Assembly (NCBI GenBank): GCA_963769745.1
Contig: CAVYNB010000003.1
Coordinates: forward strand, 7,416 to 71,415
From: JALORV01 sp963769745
GTDB lineage: Bacteria; Pseudomonadota; Gammaproteobacteria; Burkholderiales; Burkholderiaceae_F
Reading direction: 5' to 3'
Length of the DNA stretch: 64,000 nt
Below, piece after piece: positions 47,416-57,587 of this stretch. The notes beneath the pieces were generated by a model. That model did no database searches. It was not told the origin of the DNA and saw nothing but the letters and a program-made list of their open reading frames with translations. Positions within the stretch are counted from its first letter, which is position 1, and every line of letters begins with the position of its first letter. The translations under genes and the position numbers were made by a program.

Positions 47416-50168
47416 CTAGAAGAAGCTGTACTTCGCGGCCAGGGTCCACACACGACCCAGCGGGGTCGAGAACCGGTCGTCATAGCCGCGTGACTGGAAG
47501 CGCGACGCCTGGTTGGTGTACTCCGGATCGGTGTTGAGGAGGTTGATCACGCCGGCCTGCAGGGTCAGTCCCTTGTAGCCGGTCCACGTGCCGGACAGAC
47601 TCCAGATGGACGACTTGCCCACCGTGTGCCGGTTGTACGGCGCCGGCACGGGGTTCTGGTCGTAGTACCCGGACATGAAGCGGTTGAAGAGGTTCACCGA
47701 CCACGCCTGCCACTGCCAGCCGAAGGTGGTGACCTGCTGGTAGCGAATGACCGGGCCACCGAACTGCGGGTTGTAGATGCCGACCGGGTTGTACCAGGTG
47801 CCGTTCGGCTCGACCTGGAACTCGTACTTCATCACGTACGTGCCACGGATGCCCAGGTTGAAACGGCCCCACTCGCTCGCCGGACCCGTCCAGTTGACCT
47901 GGGCGTCGATACCGCTCGTCTCGACATCACCCAGATTCAGGTTGGTGTTGATGATGTAGGCCAGCGGATCGCCGCCCGGCATCTGGCAGGCGCCGATCGC
48001 GTTCTGGCGTGCCGGCGGGGCGGCGCTGCAACGGACGAAGAGGTTCGCGTACTTGGCCGGGTCGGCAAAGATCGACTGCTCACCGATCACGCTGATCGAG
48101 TCCGTGATCGTGTAGTTCCAGTAGTCGAGTCCGAACGAGAACTCCGGCGTCGGCTGCAGCACGAAGCCGACCGTCCAGGCGTCGGATTCTTCCGGCTGCA
48201 GGTCGACGTTGCCGCCCTGGAGTTGCTGGAACTGGATCAGGCAGTCACGCGAGGCGACGCCACCAGCGGCAGTGTTCACAACGCCGCCGGGGCACAGCAC
48301 CGGGTCGTTGTAGCGAGTTCCGGTGAAGGTCGTCGAGTTCGGCGCGTACAGCTGCGTCAGCGTCGGCGCGGCAAACCCGGTGTTGTACGAACCGCGGATC
48401 AGCAGCATGTCGACCGGCGTGTAGCGGAACGAGATCTTCGGATTGGTCGTGCCGCCGAAGTCGCTGTAATCGTCGTAGCGGACCGCCGCGCCGATTTCCA
48501 GGTTCTTCAGGATCGGGAAGGTCATTTCGAGCGCAGCCGCCCAGACGTCACGATCGCCCTCGCGGACCGCGCCGGAACCGGCCAGGCCCGAGCTGGCCGC
48601 CTGGCTGACCAGCGGCACGTTCGTGTTGTAGACCATCTCCTCCTTGCGGAACTCCGCGCCGAGCGCCAGTCCCATCGGTCCGCCCGCAAGATTGCCGAAC
48701 TGCGTCGCGGCCGACGCCGGTCAGGCTCCACAGCGTGCCTTCACCGTCCTGCACCTTGCCCAGCACGGTGTTGGCTTGCATATAGGCCAGGCCCGCGGCG
48801 CTTTGCTGTCCGAACGGATTGAGGAACGGTGCGCCGGCGGCTCCGGAGACGCCGTTGCGCAACGGCTGGGTCATCGGATAGCCGTTCAGGAAATGGTTCT
48901 CGACTTTCGAGTTCGACCACAGGCCTGCTACGTTGTAGTCCCATCCGGCAGCGGTGCCGTCGAGTGCGAGCACGAAGCGCTGGGTGTTGTTCTCCTGCTC
49001 GCCGCGCCGTGGACCCAGCACGGTCGTGCGCCAGCCGATCGAGATGTTCTGCGCCGTGTTGAGCGCCGGATTGGTGATCGGCGTGATGCCATTGCCCGGG
49101 TAGTACGGGCTGGCCGGGGTCATCGTCAGGCCACCCTCGGGCGACGGCGCGATCTGCGTTTCAACCGTGTTGCGCGCCCAGAAGTACTCGGCCGACAGCG
49201 TGTTGTTCGCGCCGAGCGCCAGACCACCGCGCAGGAAGAGCGACCATTGTTCCTGATCCGGAAAGACGTTCGTGAAGACCTGCGTGTCGGCGCCGCAGCG
49301 GTTGTTGCCCAGGCCCAGCGGTGCGGGCACCGGTCGTGGTGATCGATGACGGCGGGAAGCAGCCCGGCAGCGACGGATTGGCGTTGGCTACGTTCGGCGT
49401 CTGGGTGTAGTTCGCCGGGAACGTCGTCGGGCTCAGGCCGTTGAAGCCCTGTGACGGGATCCATGACGTCTGCATGAAATCGCGCTCGGTGCCGCCCAGG
49501 GGTTGCTGCTTGCGCCAGTTGAAGCCACCGTAGACATTCCAGCCCTGGGTCGCCATGTCGCCCCAGCCGCCGAGGATGTTGGCCAGATAGGTCTCGCCGC
49601 CACCTTCTTCCGGCAACTGGATTTCGCCGCCGACGGTCAGGCCCTTGTATTCCTTGCGCGTGATGAAGTTGATCACGCCCGCGATGGCATCGGTACCGTA
49701 CGTGGCCGACGCGCCGTCGGGCAGCACTTCGATGCGGTCGAGCGAGGAGGTCGGCAGGGTGTTCAGGTCAACCGCAACGCTGGAAAACGGATTGCTGACC
49801 ACGCGCTTGCCGTTCAGCAGGACCAGGGTGCGCTGCGCACCGAGGGAGCGCAGGTCGGCGTACGAGGCTGCACCGTTCGTCGCACTGACCGAGCCCGATG
49901 TCACCGTGCCGCCCTGTTGCTGGGTGATGAACTTGACCGCCTGCTCGGCGTTGGTGACCCCGGCCTTCTCCAGTTCGGAAACGCTGAGCGTCACGACCGG
50001 GAGCGAAGTCTCACCTTCGATCCGCTTGATCAGCGAGCCGGTGATCTCCACGCGGTCCTGCCGCACGGTTGGCGTCGGTGTTTGTGCAAGCGACACCGGC
50101 ACAAAGCCAGTCAGTCCTGCGCTGAGCGCAGCGCCGACTGCCAAGCTGAGCTTGGTTCTTTTAAGCAT
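47416..50168 (-). CDS. TonB-dependent outer membrane receptor 2 (two frameshifts)
   Basis: Paralogue of receptor 1. The start at 50168 (MLKRTKLSLAVGAALSAGLT) has GGAGGGG upstream. Plug motifs are VEITGSLIKR, SLPVVTLSVSELEKAGVTNA, VLLNGKRVVSNPF and DAIAGVINFITRKEY. The barrel ends RVWTLAAKYSFF. The frame breaks at about 49329-49336 and 48706-48714 (one extra base each). Corrected length is about 916 residues. Extracellular loops include cysteine pairs such as DPVLCPGG and SRDCLIQF. It lies downstream of the ABC importer genes on the same strand. Confidence 0.9.
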
Positions 50169-50250
50169 GGTTTTCCCCTCCAAAGGATGATGCAGCGCAG
50201 CGACAAAACATGGGCGCAAAGACCGCCGAGCCGTGCGCGGGAGCGTAATC

Positions 50251-50328
50251 AATGTCATCGGCCTGCAAAGAACTTTTCGAGAATCGAGCGACGAAGTGCG
50301 GCGACGCGTCGCGTTATTCCAACAGTCG
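50251..50328 (-). promoter_or_regulatory. Conserved upstream block of receptor 2
   Basis: Sense-strand CGACTGTTGG and GATGACATT spaced as upstream of receptor 1, ending 83 bp before the start codon. Confidence 0.5.
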
Positions 50329-50379
50329 ATTGTCGTGTTCTGTTCGCCGATTCGGGAAAACCCGACCGCGTTGAACCGC

Positions 50380-51213
50380 TCAGCGAGTGGACTTCAGCCG
50401 TGGCACCGCGGCGAGCAGCGCCTGGGTGTAAGGGTCGCGGGGAGAGGACAGCAGAGCCGATGCATTGCCCTGTTCAACGATGCGGCCGTCCTTCATCACC
50501 GCGATTTCGTCGGCCAGATACTCGACGACTCCAAAGTTGTGGGTGATGAAGAGATAGGCGATGCCGAACTCGGCTTGCAGGTCCCGCAGCAGGTTCAGGA
50601 TCTGCGCCTGCACAGAGACATCGAGCGCGGAGGTCGGCTCGTCGCAAACGATCAGCTGCGGTTCAACGGCGAGCGCGCGGGCGATGGCCAGGCGCTGGCG
50701 CTGGCCACCGGAAAATTCGTGTGGATAGCGCGCGAGCGCATCCTGGCGCAGCCCGACGCGATCGACCATTGCCCGGATACGCGCCGATCGGTCGCCCGGC
50801 GCGATGTCCGGCCGCAGCGCCAGCAGGCCCTCTTCAAGGATCTCCTGGACCCGCATGCGGGGGTTCAGCGATGAGTACGGGTCCTGGAAGATGATCTGGA
50901 TCCGGCGACGGGTGTCGCGCAACGCGTCGCCCTCGAGCCGGTCGAGTGGAGCGCCGTCGAGCAGGGCTTCACCCTCGATCCGCGCAACGCCGCGCAGCAG
51001 TTGCACCAGCGCCTTGCCGGTGGTGGTCTTGCCGCAGCCGGACTCCCCGACCAGGGCGAGCGTTCGTCCCGGCGCCAGATCGAACGAGATCCCGTCCACC
51101 GCCTTGACGTGGCCGATCGTTCGCCGCAGCAGACCCCGACGTATCGGGAAGTACACCCTGTAGTCCCGCACCTGCAGCAGTGGCTTGAGGTTCGGCTTCG
51201 GCTCCGGTGACAC
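50380..51213 (-). CDS. Peptide-type ABC transporter ATPase, second nucleotide-binding domain (DppF-like)
   Basis: ATP-hydrolysing subunit of an oligopeptide-type importer. Walker A is LVGESGCGKTTTGKALVQLL; the Q-loop IIFQDPYSSLNPRM, signature FSGGQRQRLAIARAL and Walker B LIVCDEPTSALDVSVQ follow. Taken as a separate gene it would start at GTG 51213 and have 277 residues. The preceding ATPase frame has no stop before this domain, so either the two were one fused YejF-like protein (about 612 residues) with an indel at about 51205-51215, or the first gene lost its stop. Confidence 0.85.
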   Translation of the reverse strand: MSPEPKPNLKPLLQVRDYRVYFPIRRGLLRRTIGHVKAVDGISFDLAPGRTLALVGESGCGKTTTGKALVQLLRGVARIEGEALLDGAPLDRLEGDALRDTRRRIQIIFQDPYSSLNPRMRVQEILEEGLLALRPDIAPGDRSARIRAMVDRVGLRQDALARYPHEFSGGQRQRLAIARALAVEPQLIVCDEPTSALDVSVQAQILNLLRDLQAEFGIAYLFITHNFGVVEYLADEIAVMKDGRIVEQGNASALLSSPRDPYTQALLAAVPRLKSTR

Positions 51214-52217
51214 GGAACGCGCTCTGCCAGAACCACCGACTCGACCGGCGCGCCGGCCCCTCCGTCGCGAAAGAGCACGCAGCGGACCTGGTGCCCTGGG
51301 AGCGGTTCGAGCAGTTGCGGCGGCCGCTCGCGGCACTCGTCGCGAACGTGCGGACAGCGATCCGCAAAACGGCACTCTACAAACGTCTGGTCGAGTGCAG
51401 GCACGGTGCCGGGAATCGCGGTCAGGCGAGTGCGTCGCCGCGCGCTGTCGGGCAGCGCTTCGAGCAGCATTCGCGCATAAGGATGCAGCGGGCGGGCGAA
51501 GAATTCGGCGGTCCCGGCGACCTCGATGATCTGGCCGGCGTACATCAGCGCCACCCGTTGGGCGACTTCGGCGACGATGCCGAGGTCGTGCGTGATCAGC
51601 AGCATCGCCATGCCCTGAGTGCGCTGCAGTTCGACCAGCAGGTCGAGTATCTGCTTCTGGATCGTCACGTCGAGCGCCGTGGTCGGTTCGTCGGCAATGA
51701 CGACATCGGGCTCTCCGGCCAGCGCGATCGCGATCATCACGCGCTGCTTCTGCCCGCCCGAGAGCTGGAACGGATAACTGTCGATGCGCTGTTCGGGATC
51801 CGGCAGGCCCACGCGCCGCAGCCACTCCAGCGCCTTTGCGCGCGCCGCGGCACCGCGCAGCGCCGTGTGACGTTCGATCACCTCGACGATCTGCCGGCCC
51901 ACCCGGAGCACCGGATTCAGGCTGGTGGCCGGCTCCTGGAAGATGATGCTGACGCGGCGGCCGCGCACGTCGCGCATGCGGGCCTCCGGCAACTGGGCGA
52001 GGTCGGTGCCGGACAGGTTCATCCGTCCGCCCTGCACGCGTCCGTTGTCGGGCAGCAGGCGCAGGATCGACAGCGCCGTCATCGACTTGCCGCAGCCGGA
52101 CTCGCCGACCAGCGCGAAGGTCTCGCCGCGCGTGAGCGTCAGCGACAGCGCGTCGACGGCGTGCACCAGGCCGCTGTCCGTGTCCAGCACGGTGTCGAGC
52201 GACTCGATCGTCAGCAC
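51214..52217 (-). CDS. Peptide-type ABC transporter ATPase, first nucleotide-binding domain (DppD-like)
   Basis: Starts GTG 52217 (LTIESLDTVLDTDSGLVHAV). Walker A is LVGESGCGKSMTALSILRLL, the signature LSGGQKQRVMIAIAL and Walker B VVIADEPTTALDVTIQ. The C-terminal oligopeptide-family extension HPYARMLLEALPD is followed by a cysteine cluster (CRFADRCPHVRDEC, then VRC) known in DppD/OppD to bind an iron-sulfur cluster. The frame runs past 51213 without a stop, so the true 3' end is uncertain. It lies 12 bp after the permease stop. Confidence 0.85.
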
Positions 52218-52229
52218 GGCATCGGCCGT

Positions 52230-53672
52230 TCACGTCGCTTCCTTCAGCCGCATGCGGCGCGGCCGGAATGCGCGCGCGCGCGGGTCGAAGGCCTCGCGCA
52301 CGGCATCGGCAAACAGGTTGGCGGCCAGCACCAGCGCCAGCATGAAGGTGAACGCGGTCGCGAGGTTCCACCACACCACGGGGTCACGCGACATTTCGCT
52401 GCGCGCCAGGTTGATCATCGAGCCGAAACTCGATGAATTCGGATCGACGCCGACACCGACGTAGGACAGCACCGCTTCGTACAGCACCAGCGCCGAGAAA
52501 TCGAGCACGGCGACGATCAGCACCAGGTGCATCACGTTCGGCAGGATGTGGCGCCCCATGATGCGCCAGTGGCTCACGCCGAAGGCGTGCGCGGCCTGTA
52601 CGTACTCCAGCTCGGAAATCTTCAGCGTCTCGGCGCGCAGCAGGCGGCACAACGTGGCCCAGCCGGTGATGCCGAGGATCACGCACAGCAGGAACAGGCG
52701 AAACTCCGCACGCTCCACGCCGGTGGCGAAGTTCTCGGCGTTGCGGTCGATGTAGACGTTGATCAGCAGGACGAAGGCCGCGACCAGCAGGATCGGCGGG
52801 ATCGCCGACAGCACGGTGTAGAAGTACTGGATGACGTCGTCGACCCAGCCCTTGAAGTAGCCCGCCAGCACGCCGAGCGCGATTGCCAGCGGCAGTGTCG
52901 CGATGGTCGAGAGCGAACCGATCACCACGGCCGTCCGGATGCTCTTCAATGCCTGGAACAGCACGTCGTTGCCGGTGCGATCGGTGCCGAAGGGGTGATA
53001 GACGGGCCACACCGCCGCGAGCCAGCCGATGAACATCGCGATCAGCGTCGCGGTGGCAAGGATCGCGCGCCAGGGAACCTCGGTTTCCGCACGCAGCATT
53101 GCGCCGAGCGAGGCACGCCAGCCGGTTCCGCGACTGCGCACGGCGGCAATGCCCAGCGTCAGCAGCACGGCGAAAGCCAGTCCGCCGCCGAGGCCCCGTA
53201 GCGAACGCGCGGCCAGGTCCGGTATCCAGTCGCGGGCGGGATCCTGCAGGTGGGCGCCCCCATGGGCCAGTCGCGGCAGCTCACGGACTTCCTTGCCGTC
53301 GATCACGGCGGTTTCGCGCTGGAACGACCAGTAGGCGAGCGGCACCGAGTAGGTCTTCTCGCGGGCGTCGACCGCGTGGCGCAACAGCACGTCGAGCGGT
53401 GACAGCGTGCGCGTCGCGTAAGCCTCCTGGACATCGGGTGCGGCGCCGGGCGCAGCGGACAGGCGCGGCCGGAAGTGGATCGAGTCCAGCAGGGCGATCG
53501 TGATGAAAACGATCAGCACGACGGCCGCCGACATGGCCGGTGCGCTGCGCAGCACATGACGCCAGGTGGCGCGCAGGTTGGGACTGCGTCGCACATGCAC
53601 GACGTAAGCAACGACCGTGGCGACCACGAGCCAGAGCACGAGGTCGGTCCAGAGGAAGACGAACTTGGGCAT
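52230..53672 (-). CDS. Peptide-type ABC permease (OppC/YejE-like)
   Basis: Inner-membrane subunit, 480 residues from ATG 53672 (MPKFVFLWTDLVLWL). Longer than typical OppC (about 300): a first membrane segment is followed by a large periplasmic insertion (about residues 60-190), then the conserved core with FGTDRTGNDVLFQALKSIRT. The EAA loop is seen as SELEYVQAAHAFGVSHWRIM and HILPNVMHLVLIV. The long N-terminal region is the YejE-like layout. It follows the partner permease by 19 bp. Confidence 0.9.
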   Translation of the reverse strand: MPKFVFLWTDLVLWLVVATVVAYVVHVRRSPNLRATWRHVLRSAPAMSAAVVLIVFITIALLDSIHFRPRLSAAPGAAPDVQEAYATRTLSPLDVLLRHAVDAREKTYSVPLAYWSFQRETAVIDGKEVRELPRLAHGGAHLQDPARDWIPDLAARSLRGLGGGLAFAVLLTLGIAAVRSRGTGWRASLGAMLRAETEVPWRAILATATLIAMFIGWLAAVWPVYHPFGTDRTGNDVLFQALKSIRTAVVIGSLSTIATLPLAIALGVLAGYFKGWVDDVIQYFYTVLSAIPPILLVAAFVLLINVYIDRNAENFATGVERAEFRLFLLCVILGITGWATLCRLLRAETLKISELEYVQAAHAFGVSHWRIMGRHILPNVMHLVLIVAVLDFSALVLYEAVLSYVGVGVDPNSSSFGSMINLARSEMSRDPVVWWNLATAFTFMLALVLAANLFADAVREAFDPRARAFRPRRMRLKEAT

Positions 53673-53691
53673 CGTCGTCGGTCCGTCGTCG

Positions 53692-54669
53692 TCAGGCGAG
53701 CCGCACGCGCGGATCGACGAACGTGTAGGCGATGTCGGTCGCGAGGTAGGCGAGGATGTACAAGAGCGACCCGAGGAAGACCATGGTGTGCACGATGGCG
53801 AAGTCCTGGCCGGCGATCGCCTCGACGACATAGGTGCCCAGTCCCGGGATGCCGAAGAACGACTCGAACACGATCGAACCGAGGAACGCGTAGGGCAGCA
53901 GCGCCCCGACGTGCGTCAGGATCGGCAGCCAGGCGTTGCGCAGCACATGGCCGAACAGCACCGCGGACTCGGCCAGCCCCTTGGAGCGCGCGGTGCGCAC
54001 ATAGTCCTTGCCGATCTCCTCCAGCAGCATCGCGCGAAAGAGGCGCGCCTCGCTGCCAAGCTGGAACACGATGCCGACGACGAGCGGCAGCGCGAGGAAC
54101 TTCACCAGATCGAGTCCCGGGACGAAACCCGACAGCGGCACCAGCTTCAGCGTCTTGCCGAAGAACCACTGGGCCATGATGATGTAAAACAGGCTCGAGA
54201 TCGACATCATCACGACGCAGACCACGGTGCCCCAGAAGTCGAGGTAGCTGGCACGGAAGAACACCAGCAGCAGCGAAAACGCGATGCCCGTGAACAGTGT
54301 CAGCAGCAGCATCGGCCCGGCCAGCGCGAGGCTGGCGGGAATGCGGGTCGCGATCTCGTGGCGGATGTCGCGCCCGCTGTCGCTGGTGCCGAAATTCAGG
54401 GTGAAAAGCCGCAGCGAACGGTCGTAGAAGATCGTCTGTGTGATCTTGGCGGTGCCGTCGGCCTGGGCGTTGAACCACAGCGGCTTGTCGTAGCCCCGCT
54501 CGGCCTTCCACTTCTCGATCGCATCCTGCGACACGCGCTTGGCGCCGATGTTGAGCCGCGCGATGTTGTCGGGCGAATTGACCGCGAAGAACAGCGTGAA
54601 GGTGAGAAGGTTTACGCCGATCAGGATCAGCACGGCGTAGCCGATGCGCCGGACGATGTAGTTCAGCAC
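53692..54669 (-). CDS. Peptide-type ABC permease (OppB/YejB-like)
   Basis: Inner-membrane subunit, 325 residues. It starts MLNYIVRRIGYAVLILIGVN, and the EAA-type loop GKDYVRTARSKGLAESAVLF contacts the ATPase. Six membrane spans are apparent, and the end IAYTFVDPRVRLA is typical of OppB. The periplasmic loop before the core is longer than in DppB. It lies 28 bp after the binding-protein gene. Confidence 0.92.
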   Translation of the reverse strand: MLNYIVRRIGYAVLILIGVNLLTFTLFFAVNSPDNIARLNIGAKRVSQDAIEKWKAERGYDKPLWFNAQADGTAKITQTIFYDRSLRLFTLNFGTSDSGRDIRHEIATRIPASLALAGPMLLLTLFTGIAFSLLLVFFRASYLDFWGTVVCVVMMSISSLFYIIMAQWFFGKTLKLVPLSGFVPGLDLVKFLALPLVVGIVFQLGSEARLFRAMLLEEIGKDYVRTARSKGLAESAVLFGHVLRNAWLPILTHVGALLPYAFLGSIVFESFFGIPGLGTYVVEAIAGQDFAIVHTMVFLGSLLYILAYLATDIAYTFVDPRVRLA

Positions 54670-54697
54670 GAACGATCTCGACGCGCGGTCGCAGCCG

Positions 54698-56957
54698 TCA
54701 CTCGGCAGCCTTCAGGGTCGCGAGTGTGCGCCCCGCGGTCTCGCGCTCGCGCCGCTTCCAGCTGCGGAACGCCGGCACCACGGCGGCGACAAGGACCAGC
54801 ACGATCAGCACGACCGGCCACCAGATCGGCCGGTTCCATTCGGCGATCTTCGCGGCGCGCAGCTCGGGGTCGACCTTGAAGTACATGAGGCGATCGTTCG
54901 CCAGCGGCGCCGGCTTCACGTTGCCGACCCAGCCGTGCTGCACCGAGCCCGCATACGGGTTGTAACCGAACGCCCACGGTGCATCCTTCTGCAGGATGGC
55001 GGTCATCTGGTCGACGACCTGCTGCTTGCGCGGGACGTCGTCGAGGTAGCGCATCTCCTCGAACAGCTTGTCGAACTCGGCATTCTGGTAGTTGGCCGTG
55101 TTGTTGCCGTTGCCCTGCGTGGCGGCCTGCGAGTTGGGTCCGTACAGCAGGAACAGGAAGTTCTCGGCGTCCGGGTAGTCGGCAAACCAGCCCCACCAGA
55201 AGATCTGGAGACTGCCCTTGTCGGCCTTGTCCTGGAAGCGGTTGTAGTCGGTGGCGCGCAGTTCGAGCTGCACGCCGAGCTTGGCGAACTGCTTGACCAT
55301 CCACTCGACCTCGGCCTTGAGCTCGGGTGTCAGCGCGCGCTGGTAGTCGTAGTTCAGTACCAGCGGCTGGCCGGTCTTCGCATCGCGCCCGTCCGGGTAC
55401 CCGGCTTCGGCCAGCAGCTTCTTGGCTTCCTCGATCGACTTGCGCCGCGGCTTGCCATCGACGATGTCGTACACCGTGCGATTGATCGCCTCGGGGCGAA
55501 AGGCAAACACACCGGGTGGCACCGCGCCCATCGCCGGCTCGCCCGCGGCCTTGCTCTCGAACACGCGGACGAACTCTTCCCAGTCGATGGCGATCGACAG
55601 TGCCTGGCGCAGCTTGCGGTTGCGCTCCTGCTCCTCCGGGGTCTTGCCCTTGCCAACCACCGGGTCCCACCAGTTGAAGCCGAGGTACCAGTTGGAGATC
55701 TCGAGCATCTTCGGCATCTGGATGCCGCGCTCGCGAAAGAGCCGCGCCACCTTCTCGGAGTTCTTGACGTCGTAGTCGAGGTCCTGGAACCAGTCGAAGC
55801 GCGAGACATCCGGATTGTCGTAGTAGCCCTGCATGAACTTCGTCTTGTGCGGGATCTTCTCCTTCTCGATCGAGAAGACGACCTGGTCGACGAAGGGCAT
55901 CGACTTGCCGCAGTCGGCGAGCAGGCCGGCGGCCTTGTCCGCTGCCTCGCCTTCGCACGGATAGGGCTCGCCGCGGAAGTTCGGATTGCGCGAGAGCACG
56001 TGGCGGCGGTTTTCCTGGTACTCGGTCAGCATGTAGGGGCCGGTGCCGACCGGCCAGTAGTTCATGCTGAGGTTGCGTTCGTTCATGCCGGGCTGGGCAT
56101 AGAACCTGTCGACCTCCCACGGCACCGGGGAAAAGAAGCTCATCGTCAGCCAGTACTTGAACTGCGGGTACTTGCCCTTGAGGCGGATCCTGAGCGTGTG
56201 ATCGTCGAGCGCTTCGGCGCCGGCCAGAGGAAACTGGCGGAAGTCGAGGAACGGCAGGTTGCGGTCGGTGAGCGGCTTGCCGCTGCGCAGCTTCTCGTCT
56301 TCCTTCGAGATGAGCTCGCCATAGTCCTTGAGCCCGACGATGTGCTCGGCCATCGGCGAGAACGACGGCGACTTGATGCGCGTCGTCGCCAGGCGCCTGA
56401 TCGCGTACACATAGTCATGCGCCGTCAGCTCGCGCGTGCCGCGGTGCTCGAAGTCGAAGGGCGTGCGCCTGTCACCGAGTTCGCCTTGCGTCAACGCGTG
56501 GTAGCGGAAATTTCCCGCATCATCTTTCGCGAAGGCAGGATGCGGCGAGATAGAGAATTCCCTTCCGCAGTTTGATGTCGTAGACCGACTCGGCGATCTC
56601 GGCGCCGGGCGCATCGGCCGCAAGTTCGCGGCCGGCCTTGTCGTAGTAGCGCGGCGTGGCGATCGCCTCGGCCGCGCGTGGCGCCACTTCGTACGGCCGC
56701 TTCAGGTAGTGGAAGCGGTACAGCGGCTCGTAGATCGCGTAGGTGTACGGGGTCTCATCGAGCGAATACGAGGCGGTCGGATCGAGGTACTTGGGCGAAC
56801 GCTCCGTGAACGCCGTGAAGAAGGTGTTGGTCTTCTCGGCGCCGTTCGGATGCGGGCTGTTGGTGACGCGGTCGCATCCGGCGAGCAAAGCCGCACCCGC
56901 GAGCAACAGGACACCGGCGCGGCTCAAGGCCGCGAGCCTGCTGCACCCCATGGTCAT
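54698..56957 (-). CDS. ABC substrate-binding lipoprotein with C-terminal membrane span (one frameshift)
   Basis: Family 5 (peptide/nickel-type) solute-binding protein, about 752 residues corrected. The start at 56957 has GGGGAGG upstream; the lipoprotein signal ends LLAGC. The SBP_bac_5 domain includes TPYTYAIYEPLYRFHYLKRP, YWPVGTGPYMLTEYQENRRH and ADYPDAENFLFLLYGPN. The frame breaks at about 56548-56551 (KGILY, then SPHPAFAKD; one extra base). Unusually, the C-terminus carries a membrane span, WWPVVLIVLVLVAAVVPAF, followed by basic residues KRRERE. It heads the importer operon. Confidence 0.9.
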
Positions 56958-57137
56958 CTGTCCTCCCCGCGTGGTTGCGGCCGTGCTGCCAGGCAGCTTG
57001 CGCGGTCCTCGTGGGGCCGGCAAAAGGCGCGCATTGTAATTGGCTGGCACCCGGCAAGACGCCGGCGCCCATCCCGTTTCCGGGCCTCGGCCGGTCCCGA
57101 GTCCAACGAGCTACGCCTTTATACTGCGGCGCAGCGC

Positions 57138-57587
57138 ATGTCGACGACTCTTCCCTCTGCGACCGGCCAGCCCTTCACGTGGACGATCCGCGTCTATTAC
57201 GAGGACACGGACACTGGCGGAATTGTCTATTACGCCAACTACCTGAAGTTCTTTGAACGCGCACGCACCGAATGGTTGCGCGCGGCCGGATACGAGCAAC
57301 GCCGCCTGTCGGAAGAATTCGGCCTGCAGTTTGTCGTGGCGCAGGTGCAGTGTGACTATCGGCAGCCAGCCCGACTGGATGACCTGCTCGAGATCGATCT
57401 GCGTGTGCTGAAGTCGGGCCGCGTGTTCATCGTGTTCGAGCAGACGGCCCGGCGTGGCGCGACCGTGCTGGCCACCGCGACTGTGAAGGCGGGCTGCATC
57501 GACACGCACCGCTTCGTCCCGGCCGCGATGCCGGCTGAACTGCTCGACGCATTCCGTACCTTGCCCGGATCTCTTCGCACCTCATGA
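57138..57587 (+). CDS. ybgC: Tol-Pal-associated acyl-CoA thioesterase YbgC
   Basis: Hotdog-fold thioesterase encoded at the head of tol-pal operons. RVYYEDTDTGGIVYYANYLK contains the 4-hydroxybenzoyl-CoA-thioesterase catalytic Asp, and FFERARTEWLR follows. There are 149 residues from ATG 57138. The stop overlaps the tolQ start (ATGA). A TATACT element at about 57119-57124 is too close to the start to be an obvious promoter. Confidence 0.95.
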   Translation: MSTTLPSATGQPFTWTIRVYYEDTDTGGIVYYANYLKFFERARTEWLRAAGYEQRRLSEEFGLQFVVAQVQCDYRQPARLDDLLEIDLRVLKSGRVFIVFEQTARRGATVLATATVKAGCIDTHRFVPAAMPAELLDAFRTLPGSLRTS

